Notes under the pieces: generated by a model
What the model was told of the DNA's origin: nothing
What the model saw: only the letters and a program-made list of their open reading frames with translations
Databases searched by the model: none
Translations under genes and position numbers: made by a program
Source of the DNA: Cyclobacterium sp. 1_MG-2023
Lineage (GTDB): Bacteria; Bacteroidota; Bacteroidia; Cytophagales; Cyclobacteriaceae
NCBI RefSeq assembly: GCF_030546805.1
Contig: NZ_JAUOPC010000010.1
Location: 1 to 64,000, forward strand
DNA length: 64,000 nucleotides
Direction of reading: 5' to 3'
Part shown: positions 16,729 to 25,064 of the stretch, one piece after another
Position numbering within the stretch: the stretch's first letter is position 1
Layout: the number at the start of each line of letters is the position of its first letter

Positions 16729-19008
16729 ATGATTAAAGAAAATTTTACCAAAGAGAAACGATCCCTGAAAACCGAAGAAATAGCTTCAGACTTGGTGATT
16801 GTAGGTGGAGGTCTTGCGGGTACTTGTTGTGCCATTACAGCGGCCAGGCAAGGAGTCAATGTGGTATTGGTACAAGACAGGCCTGTACTGGGCGGCAATG
16901 GCTCTTCAGAGATTCGGTTATGGATCCTTGGTGCAACTTCACATATGGGTAATAATAACCGCTGGGCAAGAGAGGGTGGCGTAGTGGATGAGATCCTGTT
17001 GGAAAACCTCTACCGCAACCCTGAAGGCAATCCCTTGATATTGGACACCATCCTAATTGAGAAAGTGACAGCCTTGCCAAATATCACCTTGCTTTTGAAT
17101 ACAGCGATGTATGATTTGGAAAAGAAGGGGCCTAATGAAATTGAATATGTATGGGCTTTTTGTAGTCAAAACTCTACCCAGTATAAACTTAAAGCCCCCT
17201 TATTTGTAGATGGGTCAGGAGATGGCATTATGAGTTTTATGGCAGGGGCAGCTTTCCGAATGGGAGCAGAATCTGCTGATGAATTCGACGAGGCATTTGC
17301 TCCCGATCACCAATACGGCGAGCTATTGGGACACAGCCTTTACTTCTATAGCAAGGACACAGGCAAGCCGGTTCGTTTTGTTGCCCCCCAATATGCCAAT
17401 ACAGAAATAGATGAATTGCCAAGATTCAAATCCTTCAATTTGAAGGACCATGGTTGTAGACTTTGGTGGGTGGAATACGGTGGGAGGAAAGACACCATCC
17501 ACGAATCAGAAACAATAAAATGGGAACTTTGGCGAGTAATATATGGCATCTGGAATCACCTGAAAAACTCGGGAGAATATCCCGAAGTAAATACCCATAC
17601 TCTAGAGTGGGTAGGTACAATTCCGGGAAAAAGAGAGAGCAGAAGATTTGAAGGAGATTACATTTTGTCTCAAAAAGATTTGGTAGAACAACGAGTTTTC
17701 GAGGACGCCATTTCCTTCGGTGGATGGGCGCTTGACCTTCATCCAGCAGATGGTGTTTATGGTGAAAAACCAGGCTGTACACAGTGGCATACCAAGGGGG
17801 TTTATCAGATCCCTTACCGTACCATGTACAGCAAAAATATTAGCAATCTTTTTCTCACCGGCAGGATCATAAGTGCCAGTCATGTGGCCTTCGGATCGAG
17901 TCGAGTAATGGCCACTTGTGCACACAATGCACAGGCCGTAGCCATGGCTGCAGTGCTTTGCAAAGAGCACGAAATTTGCCCTTCAGAAATCCTTAAGGAG
18001 GGTAGGGTAGAAGTCTTAAAAGATCGCTTGGTTTTACAGGGACAATACATCCCAAATCATGTCCTTCGATTGAAAGAAGATTTGGCTCAGGACGCGAAAA
18101 TTTCTACCTCTTCCACCATGCAATTGTTGGGCTTGTCCTTTGATGGTCCTTGGAAATCACTGACCTTTGCAGCTGCACAAATGTTACCGCTTGTGCCCGG
18201 CAAATTACCCGCCATGAAATTTCAGTTTAATGCAACTGAAAATACTAAAATAGTGGTCTCATTATTGAAAAGTGAGAAAGAAGGTAATTTCAGTCCTGAG
18301 ATTATTTTAGTTGAAAAGGAATTCGAATTAACTTTAGGTGAGCAATATTTAACCATTGATTTACAGGTTAATATAGGAAAAACAGAATATTATTTTGTTG
18401 CCTTTTCAGCCAATGAAAAGGTGTCTATTAGGAGTAGTCAAACCAGGGCCACCGGACTGTTGACTGTCTTCCAAAAATTCAACAAAGCTGTAGCCACTAC
18501 CAGTAGACAGGAACCGCCAAAAGGCATTGGTATTGAGGCTTTTGACTTCTGGTTACCGGAAAGAAGACCTGAAGGGCATAACTTTGCATTTGAGCTTTCG
18601 ACGCCTATTGACCCGTATTCAATAGAATGCTTAACGAATGGGGTTTTCCGTCCAACAGTGGGTACAAATGCATGGGCAGCAGCCTTAAATGATACTCATC
18701 CTTGCATTGAAATGATTTGGGATAAAGTTCAGAATATAAGTAGTTTAAATATTTACTTTGATACTGATTTTGACCATGCTTTGGAATCAACTTTGATGGG
18801 GCATCCGGAATCTGAAATTCCATTTTGTGTGAAAGACTTTAAAATTAGCGATGGTAGAGAAAATGTACTGGCAGAAATCAAGGACAATCACCAAACGGTA
18901 GTAACAATTAAATTCAAAACCCCAGTTCAAACGGACAAGCTGCTGCTTACTTTTAAGCAGCAAAATGTTCATGTTCCGGTGGCCTTATTTGGAATTGTAT
19001 GTTTATAA
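16729..19008 (+). CDS. FAD-dependent oxidoreductase, cytoplasmic, with C-terminal discoidin-like region
   Basis: A 759-residue FAD_oxidored-family protein with no signal peptide. The FAD motif VIVGGGLAGTCCAITAARQG lies near residues 23-42, followed by DRPVLGGNGSSEIRLW. Residues to about 430 align by eye with the exported enzyme at 11675: both share GKRESRR, IPYR-x-x-YS-x-NI and ASHVAFGSSRVM-like motifs. The extra C-terminal 330 residues include beta-sandwich-like stretches (two possible modules, about 445-570 and 580-759), an unusual addition for a cytosolic flavoenzyme. It probably oxidises the imported product of the symporter encoded just upstream. Its 3' end overlaps the next gene's start region by up to 10 bp. 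Confidence 0.82.
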   Translation: MIKENFTKEKRSLKTEEIASDLVIVGGGLAGTCCAITAARQGVNVVLVQDRPVLGGNGSSEIRLWILGATSHMGNNNRWAREGGVVDEILLENLYRNPEGNPLILDTILIEKVTALPNITLLLNTAMYDLEKKGPNEIEYVWAFCSQNSTQYKLKAPLFVDGSGDGIMSFMAGAAFRMGAESADEFDEAFAPDHQYGELLGHSLYFYSKDTGKPVRFVAPQYANTEIDELPRFKSFNLKDHGCRLWWVEYGGRKDTIHESETIKWELWRVIYGIWNHLKNSGEYPEVNTHTLEWVGTIPGKRESRRFEGDYILSQKDLVEQRVFEDAISFGGWALDLHPADGVYGEKPGCTQWHTKGVYQIPYRTMYSKNISNLFLTGRIISASHVAFGSSRVMATCAHNAQAVAMAAVLCKEHEICPSEILKEGRVEVLKDRLVLQGQYIPNHVLRLKEDLAQDAKISTSSTMQLLGLSFDGPWKSLTFAAAQMLPLVPGKLPAMKFQFNATENTKIVVSLLKSEKEGNFSPEIILVEKEFELTLGEQYLTIDLQVNIGKTEYYFVAFSANEKVSIRSSQTRATGLLTVFQKFNKAVATTSRQEPPKGIGIEAFDFWLPERRPEGHNFAFELSTPIDPYSIECLTNGVFRPTVGTNAWAAALNDTHPCIEMIWDKVQNISSLNIYFDTDFDHALESTLMGHPESEIPFCVKDFKISDGRENVLAEIKDNHQTVVTIKFKTPVQTDKLLLTFKQQNVHVPVALFGIVCL

Positions 19009-21329
19009 AAGGGATGAAAAACAGGAGACAATTTACCCTTGGATTTTGGGTCTGTGCAATGCTTACTTTCTGTGTTGCCTTTGCTGCAAAAGCCCAAAAT
19101 AATTTGTCCGTTTCAGCACGAGCAACGAGCAGTTCATCCTTAGAAAATCATGATCCAAATTTGGCCATTGATAGTAGTCCGGAAAGTTATTGGAGTAGTC
19201 AGTCCGAGGATGAAAATGCCTGGTTAGTTTTGCGGTTTCCGGGGGCAACGGAGGTAGTGAAAATTGAGATTAATTTTGCTCCAAAAGTCATTCCAAATAA
19301 TGCCTTCCACCTGCAGTATTTACTCAATGGTGAATGGAGAACTTTTCATAAAGTCACCAACAATAAAGATCAAAAAGTGGAGGTGGATTTGACGAAACCT
19401 CAATTGATAGATCGGGTAAGATTGTTGGCTATGGATGGTCAAATTATGCAGGTAAGTGAGGTGCTTTTATTGGGGCAAAAATATGCTGATACTAGTGGCT
19501 TGGAAAACAAACCCGTGCTGGTCAATCAAAGCGGTTACAACCTTAACCGAAGCAAACGTTTTACTGCACCTGGTATCAAAGACCATACTCCTTTTGCAGT
19601 TGTAAATGTCAAAACCGGAAAGGAAGAATTCACCGGAAAGGTAATGGGAGAGAAAGGAGATTTCTCAAATTTTAACCCGTTAAGTGAAGATGAGTTTTTA
19701 ATTAAAATCAAGGAACTTGAATCCTACCCATTTAGGATCGGACCCAATTGGATAGAGCGGGTAACTTATCGAAACATGGTGGATTTTATGATGGGGGCAA
19801 GACATTATATAGGGACGGTAGATGATATTCGGAAGATTAGTTTTGCTTGGAGAGATGGTGATTTCTTCAACTGGTCCATGCAAAGTTTGGTGGCCATGTA
19901 CCTGAGCAATCCGGAAGCTTATGAGCGAATGGAAAGAAAAGGAAGGTATGTTTCCAACGATAGTTTTCCTGACAATTATAAAGGGCTTTGGGGAAAGTTG
20001 GAACCTTTTGCTGCTGAAACACCAGACATCGTCCAACTTATACATTGGGATGCGGATGTGAAAATTAGCCAACAACTGGATCATGAAATGCAAAAGGCAG
20101 AGTTGGCACATTTCCTTTATGCCTGGCCTTATTTAAAACAATGGCTACCTCAGCAAAACTTTGATTTGGTTTACCAATATGTAAAAGACAATTGGGAAAA
20201 AGAGACTGTTTCTGAGCATTCCCTTTCCCAGTACAATCTGAGTAAGGAGCACAACCTGCTTTCCTTGAAGACCCAATTGGGCACTACCAAAGGGGAGATG
20301 CCTCCAGGGTTTTCTGTCATTCCAAATTTGATGCTGTATGAAGTAGCCAAAAGGGAAGGAGATGCAATTGCTGAGAAATTCTTTGAGGCTGCCCATAAAC
20401 AGTTGGATTGGATGATTAACAATTTGGATTGGTCAGATCCCATGACCACCAAAGGGCAAAGGATGTCAGAGCACATGACCATGCGTGCCTTTGCTTATTT
20501 CTACCAGCAATTTCCGGATAGGGCACCTGAAGGTATTCCTGATAAAGTGAAGGAATGGGCACAGCTGATGTTGGACCGTTCAGAAAATCTATGGGATTTC
20601 AGGAAATACAGTGCCGATGAATGGACACCTCCCGGCTGGAATGAAACCGGAAATATTTTGGGATTCCCTGCCGCAGTTTTTGCAGCAAATGGAATTTTGG
20701 AGGATAAGGCTTTAATCAATGATATGGAAATGTTGGCTTGGTCTCATATTGAGAATGCCTTTGGACGCAATCCAACAGGTAGGCAGTTTTCTTACAAGGG
20801 GCCAGAAGAGGTAGAGGGCGTAGACCTGGGCTGGTACAGCAGGCATAGAGGAGGGATAGGTTTATTGGATGAGGTACAGTTTGTATTTGACGGATCGCCA
20901 AAATCTTTCCACTATCCCAATTTCCCGGAAGTCGGAGACCTGGGATGGACGGAAGGTTGGGTTCAGTTCAACACTGCTTTTAATTTGAGCATGGCTTATA
21001 TGGCCCATTACTATACAGCTATTGCGTTGGAGAAATTGGATGAGGGCAAATACCAAATTGCCCTGACAGCCCCAATTAATTTCGACTATAAGACCATAGA
21101 AAAAGCTGCGCTTACGATATCCAATCTATCTGGGGATACGATTGTGGTGGAGTTAGAAGAAGCACAACCTTTAGCGGTAAAATTAACTGGTGAAGTAGAA
21201 TTTACCGGTGATGCCCTACTTTTCGAAAACCAACGGCTACCTTTTGGCAAGAATGACAGCCTTACCTTGAGTTACGGTTATGGATTTTTTCAGCGAACGT
21301 TAGTTATTTCTGCTACTGATTTCAAATAA
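18999..21329 (+). CDS. Discoidin/GH9-like exported glycan-active protein
   Basis: A 776-residue protein. Starts are possible at 18999 (overlapping the previous stop) or 19014 (MKNRRQF), the latter giving a cleaner signal peptide ending in AKAQ. An F5/8-type discoidin-like domain covers about residues 35-160. An Ig-like domain of the GH9 N-terminal type follows (VLVNQSGYNLNRSKRF, near 172). The rest is an alpha/alpha barrel-like region with WRDGDFFNWS and a GH9-like C-terminal block GRNPTGRQFSY ... VQFNTAFNLSMAYMAHY. The canonical GH9 DAGD and nucleophile pattern is not clearly present, so activity on this glycan is inferred and could be a new subfamily. It ends the main operon: a strong terminator follows at 21349. 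Confidence 0.75.
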   Translation: MFIKGMKNRRQFTLGFWVCAMLTFCVAFAAKAQNNLSVSARATSSSSLENHDPNLAIDSSPESYWSSQSEDENAWLVLRFPGATEVVKIEINFAPKVIPNNAFHLQYLLNGEWRTFHKVTNNKDQKVEVDLTKPQLIDRVRLLAMDGQIMQVSEVLLLGQKYADTSGLENKPVLVNQSGYNLNRSKRFTAPGIKDHTPFAVVNVKTGKEEFTGKVMGEKGDFSNFNPLSEDEFLIKIKELESYPFRIGPNWIERVTYRNMVDFMMGARHYIGTVDDIRKISFAWRDGDFFNWSMQSLVAMYLSNPEAYERMERKGRYVSNDSFPDNYKGLWGKLEPFAAETPDIVQLIHWDADVKISQQLDHEMQKAELAHFLYAWPYLKQWLPQQNFDLVYQYVKDNWEKETVSEHSLSQYNLSKEHNLLSLKTQLGTTKGEMPPGFSVIPNLMLYEVAKREGDAIAEKFFEAAHKQLDWMINNLDWSDPMTTKGQRMSEHMTMRAFAYFYQQFPDRAPEGIPDKVKEWAQLMLDRSENLWDFRKYSADEWTPPGWNETGNILGFPAAVFAANGILEDKALINDMEMLAWSHIENAFGRNPTGRQFSYKGPEEVEGVDLGWYSRHRGGIGLLDEVQFVFDGSPKSFHYPNFPEVGDLGWTEGWVQFNTAFNLSMAYMAHYYTAIALEKLDEGKYQIALTAPINFDYKTIEKAALTISNLSGDTIVVELEEAQPLAVKLTGEVEFTGDALLFENQRLPFGKNDSLTLSYGYGFFQRTLVISATDFK

Positions 21330-21348
21330 GAATAGAAAAATGAATTAT

Positions 21349-21391
21349 AAAAGGGTAGGCACACCCTGTATAGTGTTCCTACCCTTTTGTT
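21349..21391 (+). terminator. Intrinsic terminator after the GH9-like gene
   Basis: AAAAGGGTAGG (21349-21359) pairs perfectly with CCTACCCTTTT (21378-21388), with a further inner ACAC/GTGT stem, and a T-rich tail follows. It lies 20 bp after the stop codon and inside the apparent 5' extension of the next reading frame. This argues that the next gene starts at 21448 and that it is at least partly uncoupled from the operon. Confidence 0.85.
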
Positions 21392-21447
21392 TTATTCCCA
21401 ATCTGCTTACTTTTAAACTGAAAATTAATAAACCCGAAATCTCTAAA

Positions 21448-22677
21448 ATGAGCCTTAATCCAAAATTTTGCAACACGCTTAGTCTTCTTTTGTATATTTT
21501 GATATTCCCAAGCTTGCTTTGGGCACAACAAGATGATTTTATTCTATTGGAAGGTGCTGTACTGAAAAAGGCCAAAGAAGTGATTCGCTCTGGATCTTCT
21601 CAAGACATACCTGAATTAAAGGCATTGATTCAAGAAGCTGACCAAGCCCTAGGTAGTGGGCCTTTTTCCGTTGTTCATAAAAAGCAATTGCCACCAAGTG
21701 GTGACATTCATGATTACACAAGTATGGGGCCTTATTGGTGGCCTGATCCTGAAAAAGAGGATGGTCTACCTTATATTAGGCGGGATGGTGAGGTTAACCC
21801 TGAATTTCATGATTACAAAGACCATAATGAATTTGTAGCCTTAATGAATGCTTTAGAAATATTGAGTCAGGCTTTTTATTTCACTGAAGATGAAAAATAT
21901 GCCCAACATGCCATCCGACTGGTCAATACATGGTTTCTTGATTCTGAGACCAAGATGAATCCTAATTTGAATTTTGCCCAGAGAATACCCGGAAGGACAG
22001 AAGGTAGAGGGATCGGTATCATTGACACTAGGCATTTGGCAGAGTTGCCTGATATATTAAATGTACTTTCAGCTTCTGAACATTGGGACGAAGGAATAAG
22101 CAAGGGAATGGAGGATTGGCTTGGCTCCTATGTTTCTTGGCTTGTCAATAGCAAACATGGCAAAGACGAGGCAGTGCATGGGAATAATCACACCACTTGG
22201 TATTTTGCACAGATCATTCCGCTTACTTTGCATTTGGGCCAAATGGATAGAGCGGATAGTTTGGCCAAAGCAGGGCTTCCTTTGATAATGGAAGAAATGA
22301 TTGAGAAAGATGGAAGCCAACCCGCTGAATTGGCGAGAACACGGTCTTATGATTATAGTTCTATGAATCTTCTGGCCATTATGTACTATGCCCAAGCCTG
22401 TGAAAAAGTAGGAATGGACCTTTGGAGCGTAGAGAATGAAAAAGGAGGAAGCATCAGAAAGGCATTGGATTTTTTAAATTCCTTCACTGATGCTAAAGAA
22501 GAGTGGACATATGAACAAATCAAAGCAATTGATTATTCCAGAATAAAAGAACAATTGAATATTGGGGCTTATAAGTACCAAAACAAAGGCTATAAAAAAG
22601 TAGCAGATAAAATGGGGAAAGAGAAGAGTGAATTTAGCTACTGGGACTTGGTTAATTTCAAGCAGCTACGTAGGTAA
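21448..22677 (+). CDS. Alginate-lyase-superfamily polysaccharide lyase, exported
   Basis: A 409-residue enzyme of the Pfam alginate lyase superfamily (PF05426). I chose ATG 21448 over 21340 because the region between carries a terminator hairpin and because 21448 gives a proper signal peptide (LLLYILIFPSLLWAQQ). Family marks include YTSMGPYWWPDP, PGRTEGRGIGIIDTRHL and HGNNHTTWYFAQ; the Asn/His of the last motif and a downstream Arg-Tyr (ARTRSYDYS) are the usual catalytic residues. It cleaves a uronate-containing chain by beta-elimination, leaving an unsaturated uronate. Whether the substrate is alginate or another glycuronan cannot be told. Membership in family PL38 or PL5 would need an alignment. 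Its product fits the hexuronate module at 46-54 kb. Confidence 0.88.
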   Translation: MSLNPKFCNTLSLLLYILIFPSLLWAQQDDFILLEGAVLKKAKEVIRSGSSQDIPELKALIQEADQALGSGPFSVVHKKQLPPSGDIHDYTSMGPYWWPDPEKEDGLPYIRRDGEVNPEFHDYKDHNEFVALMNALEILSQAFYFTEDEKYAQHAIRLVNTWFLDSETKMNPNLNFAQRIPGRTEGRGIGIIDTRHLAELPDILNVLSASEHWDEGISKGMEDWLGSYVSWLVNSKHGKDEAVHGNNHTTWYFAQIIPLTLHLGQMDRADSLAKAGLPLIMEEMIEKDGSQPAELARTRSYDYSSMNLLAIMYYAQACEKVGMDLWSVENEKGGSIRKALDFLNSFTDAKEEWTYEQIKAIDYSRIKEQLNIGAYKYQNKGYKKVADKMGKEKSEFSYWDLVNFKQLRR

Positions 22678-22694
22678 ATGAAATTGTGGAAGTC

Positions 22695-22741
22695 GGTGAT
22701 TTAATATAGGATTGAAACTTGCTAAAAATCACCTCTTTTTT
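22695..22741 (+). terminator. Intrinsic terminator after the lyase gene
   Basis: GGTGATTT (22695-22702) pairs with AAATCACC (22726-22733) and is followed by TCTTTTTTT. It lies 18 bp after the lyase stop codon and ends PUL 1. Confidence 0.75.
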
Positions 22742-23166
22742 ACATTCACTAAAGTCTTTGAGTCTTCTCCTAATGCAAATGCGTATGTTCAGTTCTTGAT
22801 AATATACGTAGTGTTTTTTTTGAAACCCTTTGGCAGCGTACCAAAGGGTTTCAAACTTTGTGATTCTATATTAAGGCTCGATTGATGTTTCATCCCTAAT
22901 TTCAGTTTCGGGATGCCTTTTATTCTCTTCATGGTATTTTTATTACTTGCCAACAGCAAGTAGTTTTTGAAAATTTTAATTTTGGTGATTTTTTTAACCA
23001 TTTAAATAAAATCAGAGATGTTGTTTGCAAATTCTTTTTTGGCGAGGGAAAACCCATTAGATTTGTAGTTCAATACAGTGGTAGTTTACAGACTATGCTG
23101 TATCCTCGCCTGGAATAACCTTCTTAATCCCAAAGTTTACAAAGAGAATGTTATAAAACCTGATTA
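22742..23166. other. Structured non-coding spacer with four inverted repeats
   Basis: This spacer carries a 13-bp perfect hairpin with a 7-nt loop (TGAAACCCTTTGG, 22821-22853). It also carries CATCCC/GGGATG (22891-22915) and TACTTGC/GCAAGTA (22944-22962). A nested set lies close before the next gene: GGCGAGG (23041-23047) with CCTCGCC (23104-23110), enclosing ATACAG/CTGTAT and TAGT/ACTA. None has a terminator T-tract. A 70-codon minus-strand reading frame crosses the hairpins and is not convincing. The last structure could be a cis-acting RNA leader for the gene at 23167, or the spacer could be a degraded repetitive element. Confidence 0.6.
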
Positions 23167-23730
23167 ATGAAGAAACACAAAGCCATTCGATTTATAATGG
23201 TTTCCACTTTTTTATTCCTCCAAATTTCATTTTTAGCCTTTATGGTAAAGGAAAAATACGAATCAGAAACCTTCTTTGCTGTTGCTTTACTGCTTATTAT
23301 TTCAATAACCATGTTACTGGGATACAGGTATTTGGATTTACATCACGAAGAATACGCTTACGAAAATATTTCCGTGGTTCTCTGGGTTCCTGTTGGAGCT
23401 GTAATATGTTATCTTTTAAATATCACTGCAGGCTTGGGAAGTGTTTTATCTGCTGGGATCACCGGTACCTTGGCCTCTTTTTTGCCTTTGTTTAATAAGA
23501 AATCCGAGTATTTGAGTAAAGTACCAACAGCCATTTATTGTGGCGCTTTCATTGGAATGTCAAGCCTGAAAATTACCCCATCCATTGGCTATGTGATGGC
23601 AGCCGGAATGATTGGAAGTGGAACAATGCTGTTGTCTAAGAATTTGTTCTTGGGCATAGGTGGAAAGCTTGGGACCGTTGCTTTTGTGGGAGTTGTTATT
23701 GTTTACTTAATTTATTGGGTTATTAAATGA
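23167..23730 (+). CDS. Multi-pass membrane protein A of a duplicated pair
   Basis: A 187-residue protein with about five or six hydrophobic segments and no recognised family. Residues 75-180 contain F-I-G-M-S-S and a G-I-G-G-K-L-G-T-V-A-F block. These align with F-V-G-M-V-S-S and Y-G-G-A-L-G-A-L-A in the next gene, so the two are paralogous. Its last 4 bp (ATGA) overlap the next start, which indicates translational coupling and probably a heteromeric complex. A structured leader precedes it. Function unknown; a small transporter or channel is one possibility. Confidence 0.8.
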   Translation: MKKHKAIRFIMVSTFLFLQISFLAFMVKEKYESETFFAVALLLIISITMLLGYRYLDLHHEEYAYENISVVLWVPVGAVICYLLNITAGLGSVLSAGITGTLASFLPLFNKKSEYLSKVPTAIYCGAFIGMSSLKITPSIGYVMAAGMIGSGTMLLSKNLFLGIGGKLGTVAFVGVVIVYLIYWVIK

Positions 23731-24170
23731 ACTGGCTAATTCTAATTATTACCGGAGCTATTGGCGCCATACTTACATTTATTGTTAGTGAGCAGCTAGA
23801 GCAAGGAGCTGTAAGGGCTTCGGCATTATTGTCCTTAATTGTAGGGCTGTTTTTTTATTGTTTTCCTGACTTACTTAATCCGTACCTCACTAAAAATATA
23901 CAGATTGTGTTTATCGGATCTACTTTTGTTGGCATGGTTTCTTCAAACTTCATGAGTGGATATACTCGATTGGCCTTGGCAGGATCTCTATTCAGCATAG
24001 TTTATATCAATAATAGTGGTTTTTATGAAGGCTATGGAGGAGCACTTGGGGCATTGGCTTTGATCGCTTTGCTGTCGACAATGGGGATTTCAGAAGTACT
24101 CTCAAAAAAAAATAAACTGACCAATAGTTTCCAATGGATCCGGAATAGGGTTTATAATCCTAAAAAATAA
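23727..24170 (+). CDS. Multi-pass membrane protein B of a duplicated pair
   Basis: A 147-residue membrane protein with four or five hydrophobic segments and a basic C-terminal tail (after residue 128). It starts within the stop of the upstream gene (ATGA overlap). Its core (GAIGAILTFIV, FIGSTFVGMVSSNF, YGGALGALALIA) matches the C-terminal two-thirds of the neighbour, consistent with a gene duplication. No named family is recognised and no enzyme residues can be seen. The pair probably forms one complex in the inner membrane. Confidence 0.8.
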   Translation: MNWLILIITGAIGAILTFIVSEQLEQGAVRASALLSLIVGLFFYCFPDLLNPYLTKNIQIVFIGSTFVGMVSSNFMSGYTRLALAGSLFSIVYINNSGFYEGYGGALGALALIALLSTMGISEVLSKKNKLTNSFQWIRNRVYNPKK

Positions 24171-25064
24171 TACCCGTCAGTTAATATAAAATCTATGCTT
24201 ATTTAGCAGATAACAATTAGCTATTAAAATTCAAGTTTATTAAAAATTCCCCGCTCAAGTATAGCCCTGTGGTTGTTGCAAATCGGTAGGGATAGCATGG
24301 ACCTCCGGCAGCACATAAACCTTGACCTACTTTTGATGGTTTTTGAAATCTCCCATTAAATAACTAAATTTGTAACTTATCAAATCTAGTATCAAGTACA
24401 GCTTTTTTATTTTTATTTGTAGTGGGGATCACTTTAACCTCTCTACCATAATGTAAAGCATCAATGAAAGTAATTTTTTTACTTTCATTACTCTTATTGC
24501 AGTTTCGATTGATTCATTAATTAATCTTGTGTTTTCGAGTTGCCAATGTTTGAGTCATAATTTTTAGATTTAATTATTATGTCTTTTTGGTACAACAAAG
24601 GCAATATTTCTTTTCACATCTGCAATTCTATAGGGTATTCATTTTCACATTTGAATATGGACGATTTAAAAACATACTAAAACTATTGTTAACCCTTTCA
24701 GGAAAATATTAAAATAATTTTTTGCCAATATATCGGCAAGCATTGAAGGAAAAAAATTTAGACATCGGTTAAGTAGGAGTTTTAACTTTAAAAGTCAGTG
24801 ATAGAAAATAACAGGCGACCATTTACATAAGTATTTTAAGAATAAAATCTTAAAATATGACTGTTGAAACTTTATCAATTTGGCTGTCTTGTCTACCTAT
24901 AATAAATTAAGCTTTGATCCATAATTTTTATGAGGTCGGAAATAGAAAACTTTTTTTCAGGTCTTTTGACTATAAAGTTTAAAGAATGCGAATTGAATAT
25001 TTGCGAATATAAACACCCCGTTTCAATGCTTTCGGATTAATTTAAACTAGAAAACACCATAACT
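24171..25064. other. AT-rich 894-bp spacer
   Basis: No convincing gene, RNA or strong hairpin is seen. A less AT-rich patch (about 24250-24350) reads partly open on both strands and may be a decayed coding remnant, but I do not recognise it. The promoter for the LruC gene must lie near the right end. Confidence 0.5.

Noticed and set aside
21340-21447. Extended start of the lyase gene
   Set aside because: The region holds a terminator hairpin and lacks a signal peptide; 21448 gives one.
22789-23001. A 70-codon minus-strand gene
   Set aside because: It crosses three hairpins, has no ribosome-binding site or recognisable protein, and is better read as a structured spacer.
24250-24350. Remnant of a transposase or other gene
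   Set aside because: The patch reads partly open on both strands, but I cannot match it to a family.
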